Source: Argentina anserina (taxonomy: Eukaryota; Streptophyta; Magnoliopsida; Rosales; Rosaceae). From it: DNA of 64,000 bases. Positions within the stretch are counted from its first letter, which is position 1. Each line of letters opens with the position of its first letter. The stretch is taken from NCBI RefSeq assembly GCF_933775445.1, contig NW_026089400.1, forward strand, positions 248,001 to 312,000, read 5' to 3'. The notes beneath the pieces are model-generated. The model saw nothing but the letters and a program-made list of their open reading frames with translations. It ran no database searches and was not told the origin of the DNA. Position numbers and translations under genes: made by a program. Below, piece after piece: positions 25,301 through 40,600 of the stretch.

Positions 25301-26596
25301 AAACACACTCCCACATTTGCAAAACTCTCAAATTCAATAGAAACTCGCATCAGAAAGCCTTACAGAAAGATACTCAAACGAGAAATGAAAAGATACACAA
25401 TTGGAATAGTAAAGATACGCAAACGATGTAAAGATACACAATTGGAATATTAAAGATACGGAAACGATGTAAAGATACACAATTGGAATAGTAAAGATAC
25501 GCAAACGATGTAAAGATACTCAGTTTGAAAGAAACACACTCCCACACTTGCAAGACTCTCAAATACAATAGAAACTAGCATCAGAAGCCTTACAGAAAGA
25601 TACTTAAACGAGAAAAGAAAAGATACACAATTGGAATAGTAAAGATACGCAAACGATGTAAAGATACTCAGTTTGAAAGAAACACACTCCCACACTTGCA
25701 AAACTCTCAAATACAATAGAAACTCGCATCAGAAGCCTTACAGAAAGATACTCAAACGAGAAATGAAAAGATACACAATTGGAATAGTAAAGATACGCAA
25801 ACGATGTAAAGATAAACAATTGCAATAGTAATGATACGGAAACGATGTAAATATACACAATTAGAATAGTAAAGATTCGCAAACGATGTAAAGATAGTCA
25901 GTTTGAAAGAAACACACTCCCACACTTGCAAGACTCTCAAATACAATAGAAACTCGCATCAGAAGCCTTACAGAAAGATACTCAAACGAAAAAAGAAAAG
26001 ATACACAGTTGGAATAGTAAAGATACGCAAACGATGTAAAGATACACAATTGGAATAGTAAAGATACGCAAACGATGTAAAGATACTCAGTTTGAAAGAA
26101 ACACACTCCCACACTTGCAAAACTCTCAAATACAATAGAAACTCGCATCAGAAGCCTTAGAGAAAGATACTCAAACGAGAAATGAAAAGATACACAATTG
26201 GAATAGTAAAGATACGCAAACGATGTAAAGATACACAATTGGAATAGTAAAGAAACGCAAACTATGTAAAGATACTCAGTTTGAAAGAAACACACTCCCA
26301 CACTTGCAAGACTCTCAAATACAATAGAAACTAGCATCAGAAGCCTTACAGAAAGATACTCAAACGAGAAAGGAAAAGATACACAATTGGAATAGTAAAG
26401 ATACGCAAACGATGTAAAGATACACAATTGGAATAGTAAAGATACGGAAACCATGTAAAGATACACAATTGGAATAGTAAAGATACGCAAACGATGTAAA
26501 GATACTCAGTTTGAAAGAAACACACTCCCACACTTGCAAAACTCTCAAATACAATAGAAACTCGCATCAGAAGCCTTACAGAAAGATACTCAAACG

Positions 26597-28597
26597 AGAA
26601 AGGAAAAGATACACAATTGGAATAGTAAAGATACGCAAACGATGTAAAGATACTCAGTTTGAAAGAAACACACTCCCACACTTGCAAAATTCTCAAATAC
26701 AATAGAAACTCGCATCAGAAGCCTTACAGAAAGATACTCAAACGAGAAATGAAAAGATACACAATTGGAATAGTAAAGATACGCAAACGATGTAAAGATA
26801 AACAATTGCAATAGTAATGATACGGAAACGATGTAAATATACACAATTAGAATAGTAAAGATTCGCAAACGATGTAAAGATAGTCAGTTTGAAAGAAACA
26901 CACTCCCACACTTGCAAAACTCTCAAATACAATAGAAACTCGCATCAGAAGCCTTACAGAAAGATACTCAAACGAGAAATGAAAAGATACACAATTGGAA
27001 TAGTAAAGATACGCAAACGATGTAAAGATACACAATTGGAATAGTAAAGATACGCAAACGATGTAAAGATACTCAGTTTGAAAGAAACACACTCCCACAC
27101 TTGCAAAACTCTCAAATTCAATAGAAACTCGCATCAGAAGCCTTACAGAAAGATACTCAAACGAGAAATGAAAAGATACACAATTGGAATAGTAAAGATA
27201 CGAAAACGATGTAAAGATACTCAGTTTGAAAGAAACACACTCCCACACTTGCAAAACTCTCAAATACAACAGAAACTCGCATCAGAAGCCTTACAGAAAG
27301 ATACTCAAACGAGAAATGAAAAGATACACAGTTGGAATAGTAAAGATACGCAAACGATGTAAAGATACACAATTGGAATAGTAAAGATACGGAAACGATG
27401 TAAAGATACACAATTGGAATAGTAAAGATACGCAAACGATGTAAAGATACTCAGTTTGAAAGAAACACACTCCCACACTTGCAAGACTCTCAAATACAAT
27501 AGAAACTAGCATCAGAAGCCTTACAGAAAGATACTCAAACGAGAAAGGAAAAGATACACAATTGGAATAATAAAGATACGCAAACGATGTAAAGATACTC
27601 AGTTTGAAAGAAACACACTCCCACACTTGCAAAACTCTCAAATACAATAGAAACTCGCATCAGAAGCCTTACAGAAAGATACTCAAAGGAGAAATGAAAA
27701 GATACACAATTGGAATAGTAAAGATACGCAAACGATGTAAAGATACACAATTGGAATAGTAAAGATACGCAAACGATGTAAAGATACTCAGTTGGAAAGA
27801 AACACACTCGCACACTTACAAAACTCTCAAATACAATTGAAACTCGCATCAGTAGGCTTACAGAAAGATACTCAAACGAGACATGAAAAGATACACAATT
27901 GGAATAGTAAAGATACGCAAAAGATGTAAAGATACACAATTGGAATAGTAAAGATACGCAAACGATGTAAAGATACTCAGTTTGAAAGAAACACACTCCC
28001 ACACTTGCAAAACTCTCAAATACAATAGAAACTCGCATCAGAAGCCTTACAGAAAGATACTCAAACGAGAAATGAAAAGATACACAATTGGAATAGTAAA
28101 GATACGCAAACGATGTAAAGATACACAATTGGAATAGTAAAGAAACGCAAACTATGTAAAGATACTCAGTTTGAAAGAAACACACTCCCACACTTGCAAG
28201 ACTCTCAAATACAATAGAAACTCGCATCAGAAGCCTTACAGAAAGATACTCAAACGAGAAATGAAAAGATACACAATTGGAATAGTAAAGATACGCAAAC
28301 GATGTAAAGATACACAATTGGAATAGTAAAGATACGCAAACTATGTAAAGATACTCAGTTTGAAAGAAACACACTCCCACACTTGCAAAACTCTCAAATT
28401 GAATAGAAACTCGCATCAGAAAGCCTTACAGAAAGATACTCAAACGAGAAATGAAAAGATACACAATTGGAATAGTAAAGATACGCAAACGATGTAAAGA
28501 TAAACAATTGCAATAGTAAAGATACGGAAACGATGTAAAGATACACAATTGGAATAGTAAAGATTCGCAAACGATGTAAAGATAGTCAGTTTGAAAG
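26597..28597. repeat. about 2-kb duplicated block in zone B, copy 2
   Basis: Partner of the block 3297 bp upstream. Single-base differences include caatacaacag near 27268 (caatacaatag in the partner) and gatacacagttgg near 27325. Borders are approximate. Confidence 0.72.
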
Positions 28598-31500
28598 AAA
28601 CACACTCCCACACTTGCAAGACTCTCAAATACAATAGAAACTAGCATCAGAAGCCTTACAGAAAGATACTCAAACGAGAAAGGAAAAGATACACAATTGG
28701 AATAGTAAAGATACGCAAACGATGTAAAGATACACAATTGGAATAGTAAAGATACGCAAACGATGTAAAGATACTCAGTTTGAAAGAAACACACTCCCAC
28801 ACTTGCAAAACTCTCAAATACAATAGAAACTCGCATCAGAAGCCTTACAGAAAGATACTCAAACGAGAAATGAAAAGATACACAATTGGAATAGTAAAGA
28901 TACGCAAACGATGTAAAGATAAACAATTGCAAAAGTAAAGATACGGAAACGATGTAAAGATACACAATTGGAATAGTAAAGATTCGCAAACAATTTAAAG
29001 GTAGTCAGTTTGAAAGAAACACACTCCCACACTTGCAAGACTCTCAAATACAATAGAAACTAGCATCAGAAGCCTTACAGAAAGATACTCAAACGAGAAA
29101 GGAAAAGATACACAATTGGAATAGTAAAGATACGCAAACGATGTAAAGATACTCAGTTTGAAAGAAACACACTCCCACACTTGCAAAACTCTCAAATACA
29201 ATAGAAACTCGCATCAGAAGCCTTACAGAAAGATACTCAAACGAGAAATGAAAAGATACACAATTGGAATAGTAAAGATACGCAAACGATGTAAAGATAA
29301 ACAATTGCAATAGTAATGATACGGAAACGATGTAAATATACACAATTAGAATAGTAAAGATTCGCAAACGATGTAAAGATAGTCAGTTTGAAAGAAACAC
29401 ACTCCCACACTTGCAAGACTCTCAAATACAATAGAAACTCGCATCAGAAGCCTTACAGAAAGATACTCAAACGAGAAATGAAAAGATACACAATTGGAAT
29501 AGTAAAGATACGCAAACGATGTAAAGATACACAATTGGAATAGTAAAGATACGCAAACGATGTAAAGATACTCAGTTTGAAAGAAACACACTCCCACACT
29601 TGCAAAACTCTCAAATTCAATAGAAACTCGCATCAGAAGCCTTACAGAAAGATACTCAAACGAGAAATGAAAAGATACACAATTGGAATAGTAAAGATAC
29701 GAAAACGATGTAAAGATACTCAGTTTGAAAGAAACACACTCCCACACTTGCAAAACTCTCAAATACAATAGAAACTCGCATCAGAAGCCTTACAGAAAGA
29801 TACTCAAACGAGAAATGAAAAGATACACAATTGGAATAGTAAAGATACGCAAACGATGTAAAGATAAACAATTGCAATAGTAAAGATACGGAAACGATGT
29901 AAAGATACACAATTGGAATAGTAAAGATACGCAAACGATGTAAAGATAGTCAGTTTGAAAGAAACACACTCCCACACTTGCAAGACTCTCAAATACAATA
30001 GAAACTAGCATCAGAAGCCTTACAGAAAGATACTTAAACGAGAAAAGAAAAGATACACAATTGGAATAGTAAAGATACGCAAACGATGTAAAGATACACA
30101 ATTGGAATAGTAAAGATACGCAAACGATGTAAAGATACTCAGTTTGAAAGAAACACACTCCCACACTTGCAAAACTCTCAAATACAATAGAAACTCGCAT
30201 CAGAAGCCTTACAGAAAGATACTCAAACGAGAAATGAAAAGATACACAATTGGAATAGTAAAGATACGCAAACGATGTAAAGATAAACAATTGCAATAGT
30301 AAAGATACGGAAACGATGTAAAGATACACAATTGGAATAGTAAAGATTCGCAAACGATGTAAAGATAGTCAGTTTGAAAGAAACACACTCCCACACTTGC
30401 AAGACTCTCAAATACAATAGAAACTAGCATCAGAAGCCTTACAGAAAGATACTCAAACGAGAAAGGAAAAGATACACAATTGGAATAGTAAAGATACGCA
30501 AACGATGTAAAGATACACAATTGGAATAGTAAAGATACGCAAACGATGTAAAGATACTCAGTTTGAAAGAAACACACTCCCACACTTGCAAAACTCTCAA
30601 ATACAATAGAAACTCGCATCAGAAGCCTTACAGAAAGATACTCAAAGGAGAAATGAAAAGATACACAATTGGAATAGTAAAGATACGCAAACGATGTAAA
30701 GATACACAATTGGAATAGTAAAGATACGCAAACGATGTAAAGATACTCAGTTGGAAAGAAACACACTCGCACACTTACAAAACTCTCAAATACAATAGAA
30801 ACTCGCATCAGAAGCCTTACAGAAAGATACTCAAAGGAGAAATGAAAAGATACACAATTGGAATAGTAAAGATACGCAAACGATGTAAAGATACAGAATT
30901 GGAATAGTAAAGATACGCAAACGATGTAAAGATACAGAATTGGAATAGTAAAGATACGCAAACGATGTAAAGATACTCAGTTTGAAAGAAACACACTCCC
31001 ACACTTGCAAAACTCTCAAATACAATAGAAACTCGCATCAGAAGCCTTACAGAAAGATACTCAAACGAGAAATGAAAAGATACACAATTGGAATAGTAAA
31101 GATACGCAAACGATGTAAAGATACTCAGTTTGAAAGAAACACACTCCCACACTTGCAAAACTCTCAAATTCAATAGAAACTCGCATCAGAAAGCCTTACA
31201 GAAAGATTCTCAAACGAGAAATGAAACGATACACAATTGGAATAGTAAAGATACGCAAACGATGTAAAGATACACAATTGGAATAGTAAAGATTCGCAAA
31301 CGATGTAAAGATACTCAGTTTGAAAGAAACACACTCCCACACTTGCAAGACTCTCAAATACAATAGAAACTAGCATCAGAAGCCTTACAGAAAGATACTC
31401 AAACGAGAAAGGAAAAGATACACAATTGGAATAGTAAAGATACGCAAACGATGTAAAGATACACAATTGGAATAGTAAAGATACGCAAACGATGTAAAGA

Positions 31501-31974
31501 TACTCAGTTTGAAAGAAACACACTCCCACACTTGCAAAACTCTCAAATACAATAGAAACTCGCATCAGAAGCCTTACAGAAAGATACTCAAACGAGAAAT
31601 GAAAAGATAAACAATTGGAATAGTAAATATACGCAAACGATGTAAAGATAAACAATTGCAATAGTAATGATACGGAAACGATGTAAATATACACAATTAG
31701 AATAGTAAAGATTCGCAAACGATGTAAAGATAGTCAGTTTGAAAGAAACACACTCCCACACTTGCAAGACTCTCAAATACAATAGAAACTCGCATCAGAA
31801 GCCTTACAGAAAGATACTCAAACGAGAAATGAAAAGATACACAATTGGAATAGTAAAGATACGCAAACGATGTAAAGATAAACAATTGGAATAGTAAAGT
31901 TACGCAAACGATGTAAAGATACTCAGTTTGAAAGAAACACACTCCCACACTTGCAAAACTCTGAAATACAATAG

Positions 31975-34900
31975 AAACTCGCATCAGAAGCCTTACAGAA
32001 AGATACTCAAACGAGAAATGAAAAGATACACAATTGGAATAGTAAAGATACGCAAACGATGTAAAGATACACAATTGGAATAGTAAAGATACGCAAACGA
32101 TGTAAAGATACTCAGTTTGAAAGAAACACACTCCCACACTTGCAAAACTCTCAAATTCAATAGAAACTCGCATCAGAAGCGTTACAGAAAGATACTCAAA
32201 CGAGAAATGAAAAGATACACAATTGGAATAGTAAAGATACGCAAACGATGTAAAGATACACAATTGGAATTGTAAAGATACGCAAACGATGTAAAGATAC
32301 ACAATTGGAATAGTAAAGATACGCAAACGATGTAAAGATACTCAGTTTGAAAGAAACACACTCCCACACTTGCAAAACTCTCAAATACAATAGAAACTCG
32401 CATCAGAAGCCTTATAGAAAGATAGTCAAACGAGAAATGAAAAGATACACAATTGGAATAGTAAAGATACGCAAACGATGTAAAGATACACAATTGGAAT
32501 AGTAAAGATACGCAAACGATGTAAAGATACTCAGTTGGAAAGAAACACACTCGCACACTTACAAAACTCTCAAATACAATAGAAACTCGCATCAGAAGCC
32601 TTACAGAAAGATACTCAAAGGAGAAATGAAAAGATACACAATTGGAATAGTAAAGATACGCAAACGATGTAAAGATACAGAATTGGAATAGTAATGATAC
32701 GGAAACGATGTAAATATACACAATTGGAATAGTAAAGATTCGCAAACGATGTAAAGGTAGTCAGTTTGAAAGAAACACACTCCCACACTTGCAAGACTCT
32801 CAAATACAATAGAAACTCGCATCAGAAGCCTTACAGAAAGATACTCAAACGAGAAAAGAAAAGATACACAATTGGAATAGTAAAGATACGCAAACGATGT
32901 AAAGATACTCAGTTTGAAAGAAACACACTCCCACATTTGCAAAACTCTCAAATACAATAGAAACTCGCATCAGAAGCCTTACAGAAAGATACTCAAACGA
33001 GAAAGGAAAAGATACACAATTGGAATAGTAAAGATACGCAAACGATGTAAAGATACACAATTGGAATAGTAAAGATACGCAAACGATGTAAAGATACTCA
33101 GTTTGAAAGAAACACACTCCCACACTTGCAAAACTCTCAAATACAATAGAAACTCGCATCAGAAGCCTTACAGAAAGATACTCAAACGAGAAATGAAAAG
33201 ATAAACAATTGGAATAGTAAATATACGCAAACGATGTAAAGATAAACAATTGCAATAGTAATGATACGGAAACGATGTAAATATACACAATTAGAATAGT
33301 AAAGATTCGCAAACGATGTAAAGATAGTCAGTTTGAAAGAAACACACTCCCACACTTGCAAGACTCTCAAATACAATAGAAACTCGCATCAGAAGCCTTA
33401 CAGAAAGATACTCAAAGGAGAAATGAAAAGATACACAATTGGAATAGTAAAGATACGCAAACGATGTAAAGATAAACAATTGCAATAGTAATGATACGGA
33501 AACGATGTAAATATACACAATTGGAATAGTAAAGATTCGCAAACGATGTAAAGGTAGTCAGTTTGAAAGAAACACACTCCCACACTTGCAAGACTCTCAA
33601 ATACAATAGAAACTCGCATCAGAAGCCTTACAGAAAGATACTCAAAGGAGAAATGAAAAGATACACAATTGGAATAGTAAAGATACGCAAACGATGTAAA
33701 GATACAGAATTGGAATAGTAAAGATACGCAAACGATGTAAAGATACTCAGTTTGAAAGAAACACACTCCCACACTTGCAAAACTCTCAAATACAATAGAA
33801 ACTCGCATCAGAAGCCTTACAGAAAGATACTCAAACGAGAAATGAAAAGATACACAATTGGAATAGTAAAGATACGCAAACGATGTAAAGATACTCAGTT
33901 TGAAAGAAACACACTCCCACACTTGCAAAACTCTCAAATTCAATAGAAACTCGCATCAGAAAGCCTTACAGAAAGATTCTCAAACGAGAAATGAAACGAT
34001 ACACAATTGGAATAGTAAAGATACGCAAACGATGTAAAGATACACAATTGGAATAGTAAAGAAACGCAAACTATGTAAAGATACTCAGTTTGAAAGAAAC
34101 ACACTCCCACACTTGCAAGACTCTCAAATACAATAGAAACTAGCATCAGAAGCCTTACAGAAAGATACTCAAACGAGAAAGGAAAAGATACACAATTGGA
34201 ATAGTAAAGATACGCAAACGATGTAAAGATACACAATTGGAATAGTAAAGATACGCAAACGATGTAAAGATACTCAGTTTGAAAGAAACACACTCCCACA
34301 CTTGCAAAACTCTCAAATACAATAGAAACTCGCATCAGAAGCCTTACAGAAAGATACTCAAACGAGAAATGAAAAGATAAACAATTGGAATAGTAAATAT
34401 ACGCAAACGATGTAAAGATAAACAATTGCAATAGTAATGATACGGAAACGATGTAAATATACACAATTAGAATAGTAAAGATTCGCAAACGATGTAAAGA
34501 TAGTCAGTTTGAAAGAAACACACTCCCACACTTGCAAGACTCTCAAATACAATAGAAACTCGCATCAGAAGCCTTACAGAAAGATACTCAAACGAGAAAT
34601 GAAAAGATACACAATTGGAATAGTAAAGATACGCAAACGATGTAAAGATAAACAATTGGAATAGTAAAGTTACGCAAACGATGTAAAGATACTCAGTTTG
34701 AAAGAAACACACTCCCACACTTGCAAAACTCTGAAATACAATAGAAACTCGCATCAGAAGCCTTACAGAAAGATACTCAAACGAGAAATGAAAAGATACA
34801 CAATTGGAATAGTAAAGATACGCAAACGATGTAAAGATACACAATTGGAATAGTAAAGATACGCAAACGATGTAAAGATACTCAGTTTGAAAGAAACACA

Positions 34901-37624
34901 CTCCCACACTTGCAAAACTCTCAAATTCAATAGAAACTCGCATCAGAAGCGTTACAGAAAGATACTCAAACGAGAAATGAAAAGATACACAATTGGAATA
35001 GTAAAGATACGCAAACGATGTAAAGATACACAATTGGAATTGTAAAGATACGCAAACGATGTAAAGATACACAATTGGAATAGTAAAGATACGCAAACGA
35101 TGTAAAGATACTCAGTTTGAAAGAAACACACTCCCACACTTGCAAAACTCTCAAATACAATAGAAACTCGCATCAGAAGCCTTATAGAAAGATAGTCAAA
35201 CGAGAAATGAAAAGATACACAATTGGAATAGTAAAGATACGCAAACGATGTAAAGATAAACAATTGCAATAGTAATGATACGGAAACGATGTAAATATAC
35301 ACAATTGGAATAGTAAAGATTCGCAAACGATGTAAAGGTAGTCAGTTTGAAAGAAACACACTCCCACACTTGCAAGACTCTCAAATACAATAGAAACTCG
35401 CATCAGAAGCCTTACAGAAAGATACTCAAACGAGAAAAGAAAAGATACACAATTGGAATAGTAAAGATACGCAAACGATGTAAAGATACACAATTGGAAT
35501 AGTAAAGATACGCAAACGATGTAAAGAAACTCAGTTTGAAAGAAACACACTCCCACACTTGCAAAACTCTCAAATACAATAGAAACTCGCATCAGAAGCC
35601 TTACAGAAAGATACTCAAACGAGAAATGAAAAGATACACAATTGGAATAGTAAAGATACGCAAACGATGTAAAGATAGTCAGTTTGAAAGAAACACACAC
35701 CCACACTTGCAAAACTCTCAAATTCAATAGAAACTCGCATCAGAAAGCGTTACAGAAAGATACTCAAACGAGAAATGAAAAGATACACAATTGGAATAGT
35801 AAAGATACGCAAACGATGTAAAGATACACAATTAGAATAGTAAAGATACGCAAACGAGGTAAAGATACTCAGTTTGAAAGAAACACACTCCCACACTTGC
35901 AAAACTCTCAAATTCAATAGAAACTCGCATCAGAAAGCCTTACAGAAAGATTCTCAAACGAGAAATGAAACGATACACAATTGGAATAGTAAAGATACGC
36001 AAACGATGTAAAGATACACAATTGGAATAGTAAAGAAACGCAAACTATGTAAAGATACTCAGTTTGAAAGAAACACACTCCCACACTTGCAAGACTCTCA
36101 AATACAATAGAAACTAGCATCAGAAGCCTTACAGAAAGATACTCAAACGAGAAAGGAAAAGATACACAATTGGAATAGTAAAGATACGCAAACGATGTAA
36201 AGATACACAATTGGAATAGTAAAGATACGGAAACGATGTAAAGATACTCAGTTTGAAAGAAACACACTCCCACACTTGCAAAACTCTCAAATACAATAGA
36301 AACTCGCATCAGAAGCCTTACAGAAAGATACTCAAAGGAGAAATGAAAAGATACACAATTGGAATAGTAAAGATACGCAAACGATGTAAAGATACACAAT
36401 TGGAATAGTAAAGATACGCAAACGATGTAAAGATACTCAGTTGGAAAGAAACACACTCGCACACTTACAAAACTCTCAAATACAATAGAAACTCGCATCA
36501 GAAGCCTTACAGAAAGATACTCAAAGGAGAAATGAAAAGATACACAATTGGAATAGTAAAGATACGCAAACGATGTAAAGATACAGAATTGGAATAGTAA
36601 AGATACGCAAACGATGTAAAGATACAGAATTGGAATAGTAAAGATACGCAAACGATGTAAAGATACTCAGTTTGAAAGAAACACACTCCCACACTTGCAA
36701 GACTCTCAAATACAATAGAAACTCGCATCAGAAGCCTTACAGAAAGATACTCAAACGAGAAATGAAAAGATACACAATTGGAATAGTAAAGATACGCAAA
36801 CGATGTAAAGATACTCAGTTTGAAAGAAACACACTCCCACACTTGCAAAACTCTCAAATTCAATAGAAACTCGCATCAGAAAGCCTTACAGAAAGATACT
36901 CAAACGAGAAATGAAAAGATACACAATTGGAATAGTAAAGATACGCAAACGATGTAAAGATAGTCAGTTTGAAAGAAACACACTCCCACACTTGCAAAAC
37001 TCTCAAATTCAATAGAAACTCGCATCAGAAAGCCTTACAGAAAGATACTTAAACGAGAAAAGAAAAGATACACAATTGGAATAGTAAAGATACGGAAACG
37101 ATGTAAAGATACACAATTGGAATAGTAAAGATACGCAAACGATATAAAGATAGTCAGTTTGAAAGAAACACACTCCCACACTTGCAAGACTCTCAAATAC
37201 AATAAAAACTAGCATCAGAAGCCTTACAGAAAGATACTTAAACGAGAAAAGAAAAGATACACAATTGGAATAGTAAAGATACGCAAACGATGTAAAGATA
37301 CACAATTGGAATAGTAAAGATACGCAAACGATGTAAAGATAGTCAGTTTGAAAGAAACACACTCCCACACTTGCAAAACTCTCAAATACAATAGAAACTC
37401 GCATCAGAAGCCTTACAGAAAGATACTCAAACGAGAAATGAAAAGATAAACAATTGGAATAGTAAATATACGCAAACGATGTAAAGATAAACAATTGCAA
37501 TAGTAATGATACGGAAACGATGTAAATATACACAATTAGAATAGTAAAGATTCGCAAACGATGTAAAGATAGTCAGTTTGAAAGAAACACACTCCCACAC
37601 TTGCAAGACTCTCAAATACAATAG
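31975..37624. repeat. zone C 5650-bp higher-order repeat, copy 1
   Basis: Landmarks at about 32182, 32601, 32845, 33398, 33940, 34467, 34952, 35182, 35914, 36507, 37009 and 37427 all recur exactly 5650 bp downstream. Just left of 31975 the copies differ (aaaactctgaaat against aagactctcaaat), which places the border there. The unit holds an internal older duplication spaced 2770 bp (for example 32182 against 34952), so 5650 = 2770 + 2880. An earlier partial relative lies at a 5690-bp offset (30831 against 36521). Confidence 0.85.
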
Positions 37625-40600
37625 AAACTCGCATCAGAAGCCTTACAGAAAGATACTCAAACGAGAAATGAAAAGATACACAATTGGAATAGTAAAGATA
37701 CGCAAACGATGTAAAGATACACAATTGGAATAGTAAAGATACGCAAACGATGTAAAGATACTCAGTTTGAAAGAAACACACTCCCACACTTGCAAAACTC
37801 TCAAATTCAATAGAAACTCGCATCAGAAGCGTTACAGAAAGATACTCAAACGAGAAATGAAAAGATACACAATTGGAATAGTAAAGATACGCAAACGATG
37901 TAAAGATACACAATTGGAATTGTAAAGATACGCAAACGATGTAAAGATACACAATTGGAATAGTAAAGATATGCAAACGATGTAAAGATACTCAGTTTGA
38001 AAGAAACACACTCCCACACTTGCAAAACTCTCAAATACAATAGAAACTCGCATCAGAAGCCTTATAGAAAGATAGTCAAACGAGAAATGAAAAGATACAC
38101 AATTGGAATAGTAAAGATACGCAAACGATGTAAAGATACACAATTGGAATAGTAAAGATACGCAAACGATGTAAAGATACTCAGTTGGAAAGAAACACAC
38201 TCGCACACTTACAAAACTCTCAAATACAATAGAAACTCGCATCAGAAGCCTTACAGAAAGATACTCAAAGGAGAAATGAAAAGATACACAATTGGAATAG
38301 TAAAGATACGCAAACGATGTAAAGATACAGAATTGGAATAGTAATGATACGGAAACGATGTAAATATACACAATTGGAATAGTAAAGATTCGCAAACGAT
38401 GTAAAGGTAGTCAGTTTGAAAGAAACACACTCCCACACTTGCAAGACTCTCAAATACAATAGAAACTCGCATCAGAAGCCTTACAGAAAGATACTCAAAC
38501 GAGAAAAGAAAAGATACACAATTGGAATAGTAAAGATACGCAAACGATGTAAAGATACTCAGTTTGAAAGAAACACACTCCCACATTTGCAAAACTCTCA
38601 AATACAATAGAAACTCGCATCAGAAGCCTTACAGAAAGATACTCAAACGAGAAAGGAAAAGATACACAATTGGAATAGTAAAGATACGCAAACGATGTAA
38701 AGATACACAATTGGAATAGTAAAGATACGCAAACGATGTAAAGATACTCAGTTTGAAAGAAACACACTCCCACACTTGCAAAACTCTCAAATACAATAGA
38801 AACTCGCATCAGAAGCCTTACAGAAAGATACTCAAACGAGAAATGAAAAGATAAACAATTGGAATAGTAAATATACGCAAACGATGTAAAGATAAACAAT
38901 TGCAATAGTAATGATACGGAAACGATGTAAATATACACAATTAGAATAGTAAAGATTCGCAAACGATGTAAAGATAGTCAGTTTGAAAGAAACACACTCC
39001 CACACTTGCAAGACTCTCAAATACAATAGAAACTCGCATCAGAAGCCTTACAGAAAGATACTCAAAGGAGAAATGAAAAGATACACAATTGGAATAGTAA
39101 AGATACGCAAACGATGTAAAGATAAACAATTGCAATAGTAATGATACGGAAACGATGTAAATATACACAATTGGAATAGTAAAGATTCGCAAACGATGTA
39201 AAGGTAGTCAGTTTGAAAGAAACACACTCCCACACTTGCAAGACTCTCAAATACAATAGAAACTCGCATCAGAAGCCTTACAGAAAGATACTCAAAGGAG
39301 AAATGAAAAGATACACAATTGGAATAGTAAAGATACGCAAACGATGTAAAGATACAGAATTGGAATAGTAAAGATACGCAAACGATGTAAAGATACTCAG
39401 TTTGAAAGAAACACACTCCCACACTTGCAAAACTCTCAAATACAATAGAAACTCGCATCAGAAGCCTTACAGAAAGATACTCAAACGAGAAATGAAAAGA
39501 TACACAATTGGAATAGTAAAGATACGCAAACGATGTAAAGATACTCAGTTTGAAAGAAACACACTCCCACACTTGCAAAACTCTCAAATTCAATAGAAAC
39601 TCGCATCAGAAAGCCTTACAGAAAGATTCTCAAACGAGAAATGAAACGATACACAATTGGAATAGTAAAGATACGCAAACGATGTAAAGATACACAATTG
39701 GAATAGTAAAGAAACGCAAACTATGTAAAGATACTCAGTTTGAAAGAAACACACTCCCACACTTGCAAGACTCTCAAATACAATAGAAACTAGCATCAGA
39801 AGCCTTACAGAAAGATCCTCAAACGAGAAAAGAAAAGATACACAATTGGAATAGTAAAGATACGCAAACGATGTAAAGATACACAATTGGAATAGTAAAG
39901 ATACGCAAACGATGTAAAGATACTCAGTTTGAAAGAAACACACTCCCACACTTGCAAAACTCTCAAATACAATAGAAACTCGCATCAGAAGCCTTACAGA
40001 AAGATACTCAAACGAGAAATGAAAAGATAAACAATTGGAATAGTAAATATACGCAAACGATGTAAAGATAAACAATTGCAATAGTAATGATACGGAAACG
40101 ATGTAAATATACACAATTAGAATAGTAAAGATTCGCAAACGATGTAAAGATAGTCAGTTTGAAAGAAACACACTCCCACACTTGCAAGACTCTCAAATAC
40201 AATAGAAACTCGCATCAGAAGCCTTACAGAAAGATACTCAAACGAGAAATGAAAAGATACACAATTGGAATAGTAAAGATACGCAAACGATGTAAAGATA
40301 AACAATTGGAATAGTAAAGTTACGCAAACGATGTAAAGATACTCAGTTTGAAAGAAACACACTCCCACACTTGCAAAACTCTGAAATACAATAGAAACTC
40401 GCATCAGAAGCCTTACAGAAAGATACTCAAACGAGAAATGAAAAGATACACAATTGGAATAGTAAAGATACGCAAACGATGTAAAGATACACAATTGGAA
40501 TAGTAAAGATACGCAAACGATGTAAAGATACTCAGTTTGAAAGAAACACACTCCCACACTTGCAAAACTCTCAAATTCAATAGAAACTCGCATCAGAAGC

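Larger units (their letters stand above)
15921..31974. repeat. satellite zone B: mosaic of overlapping segmental duplications
   Basis: No single period holds here. Blocks match others at spacings of 1784 bp (16.1-17.9 against 17.9-19.7 kb), 5311-5312 bp (16.0-17.9 against 21.3-23.2 kb), 3528 bp (19.7 against 23.2 kb), 4096 bp (21.3 against 25.4 kb), 3297 bp (23.3-25.3 against 26.6-28.6 kb), 2499 bp (26.7-27.1 against 29.2-29.6 kb) and 5796 bp (23.06-24.0 against 28.86-29.8 kb). Variants typical of the zone are gaaactagcatc, cttgcaagactc, aaagaaacgcaaactatg and a subunit with attgcaatagtaatg. The right border with zone C is approximate. Confidence 0.8.
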
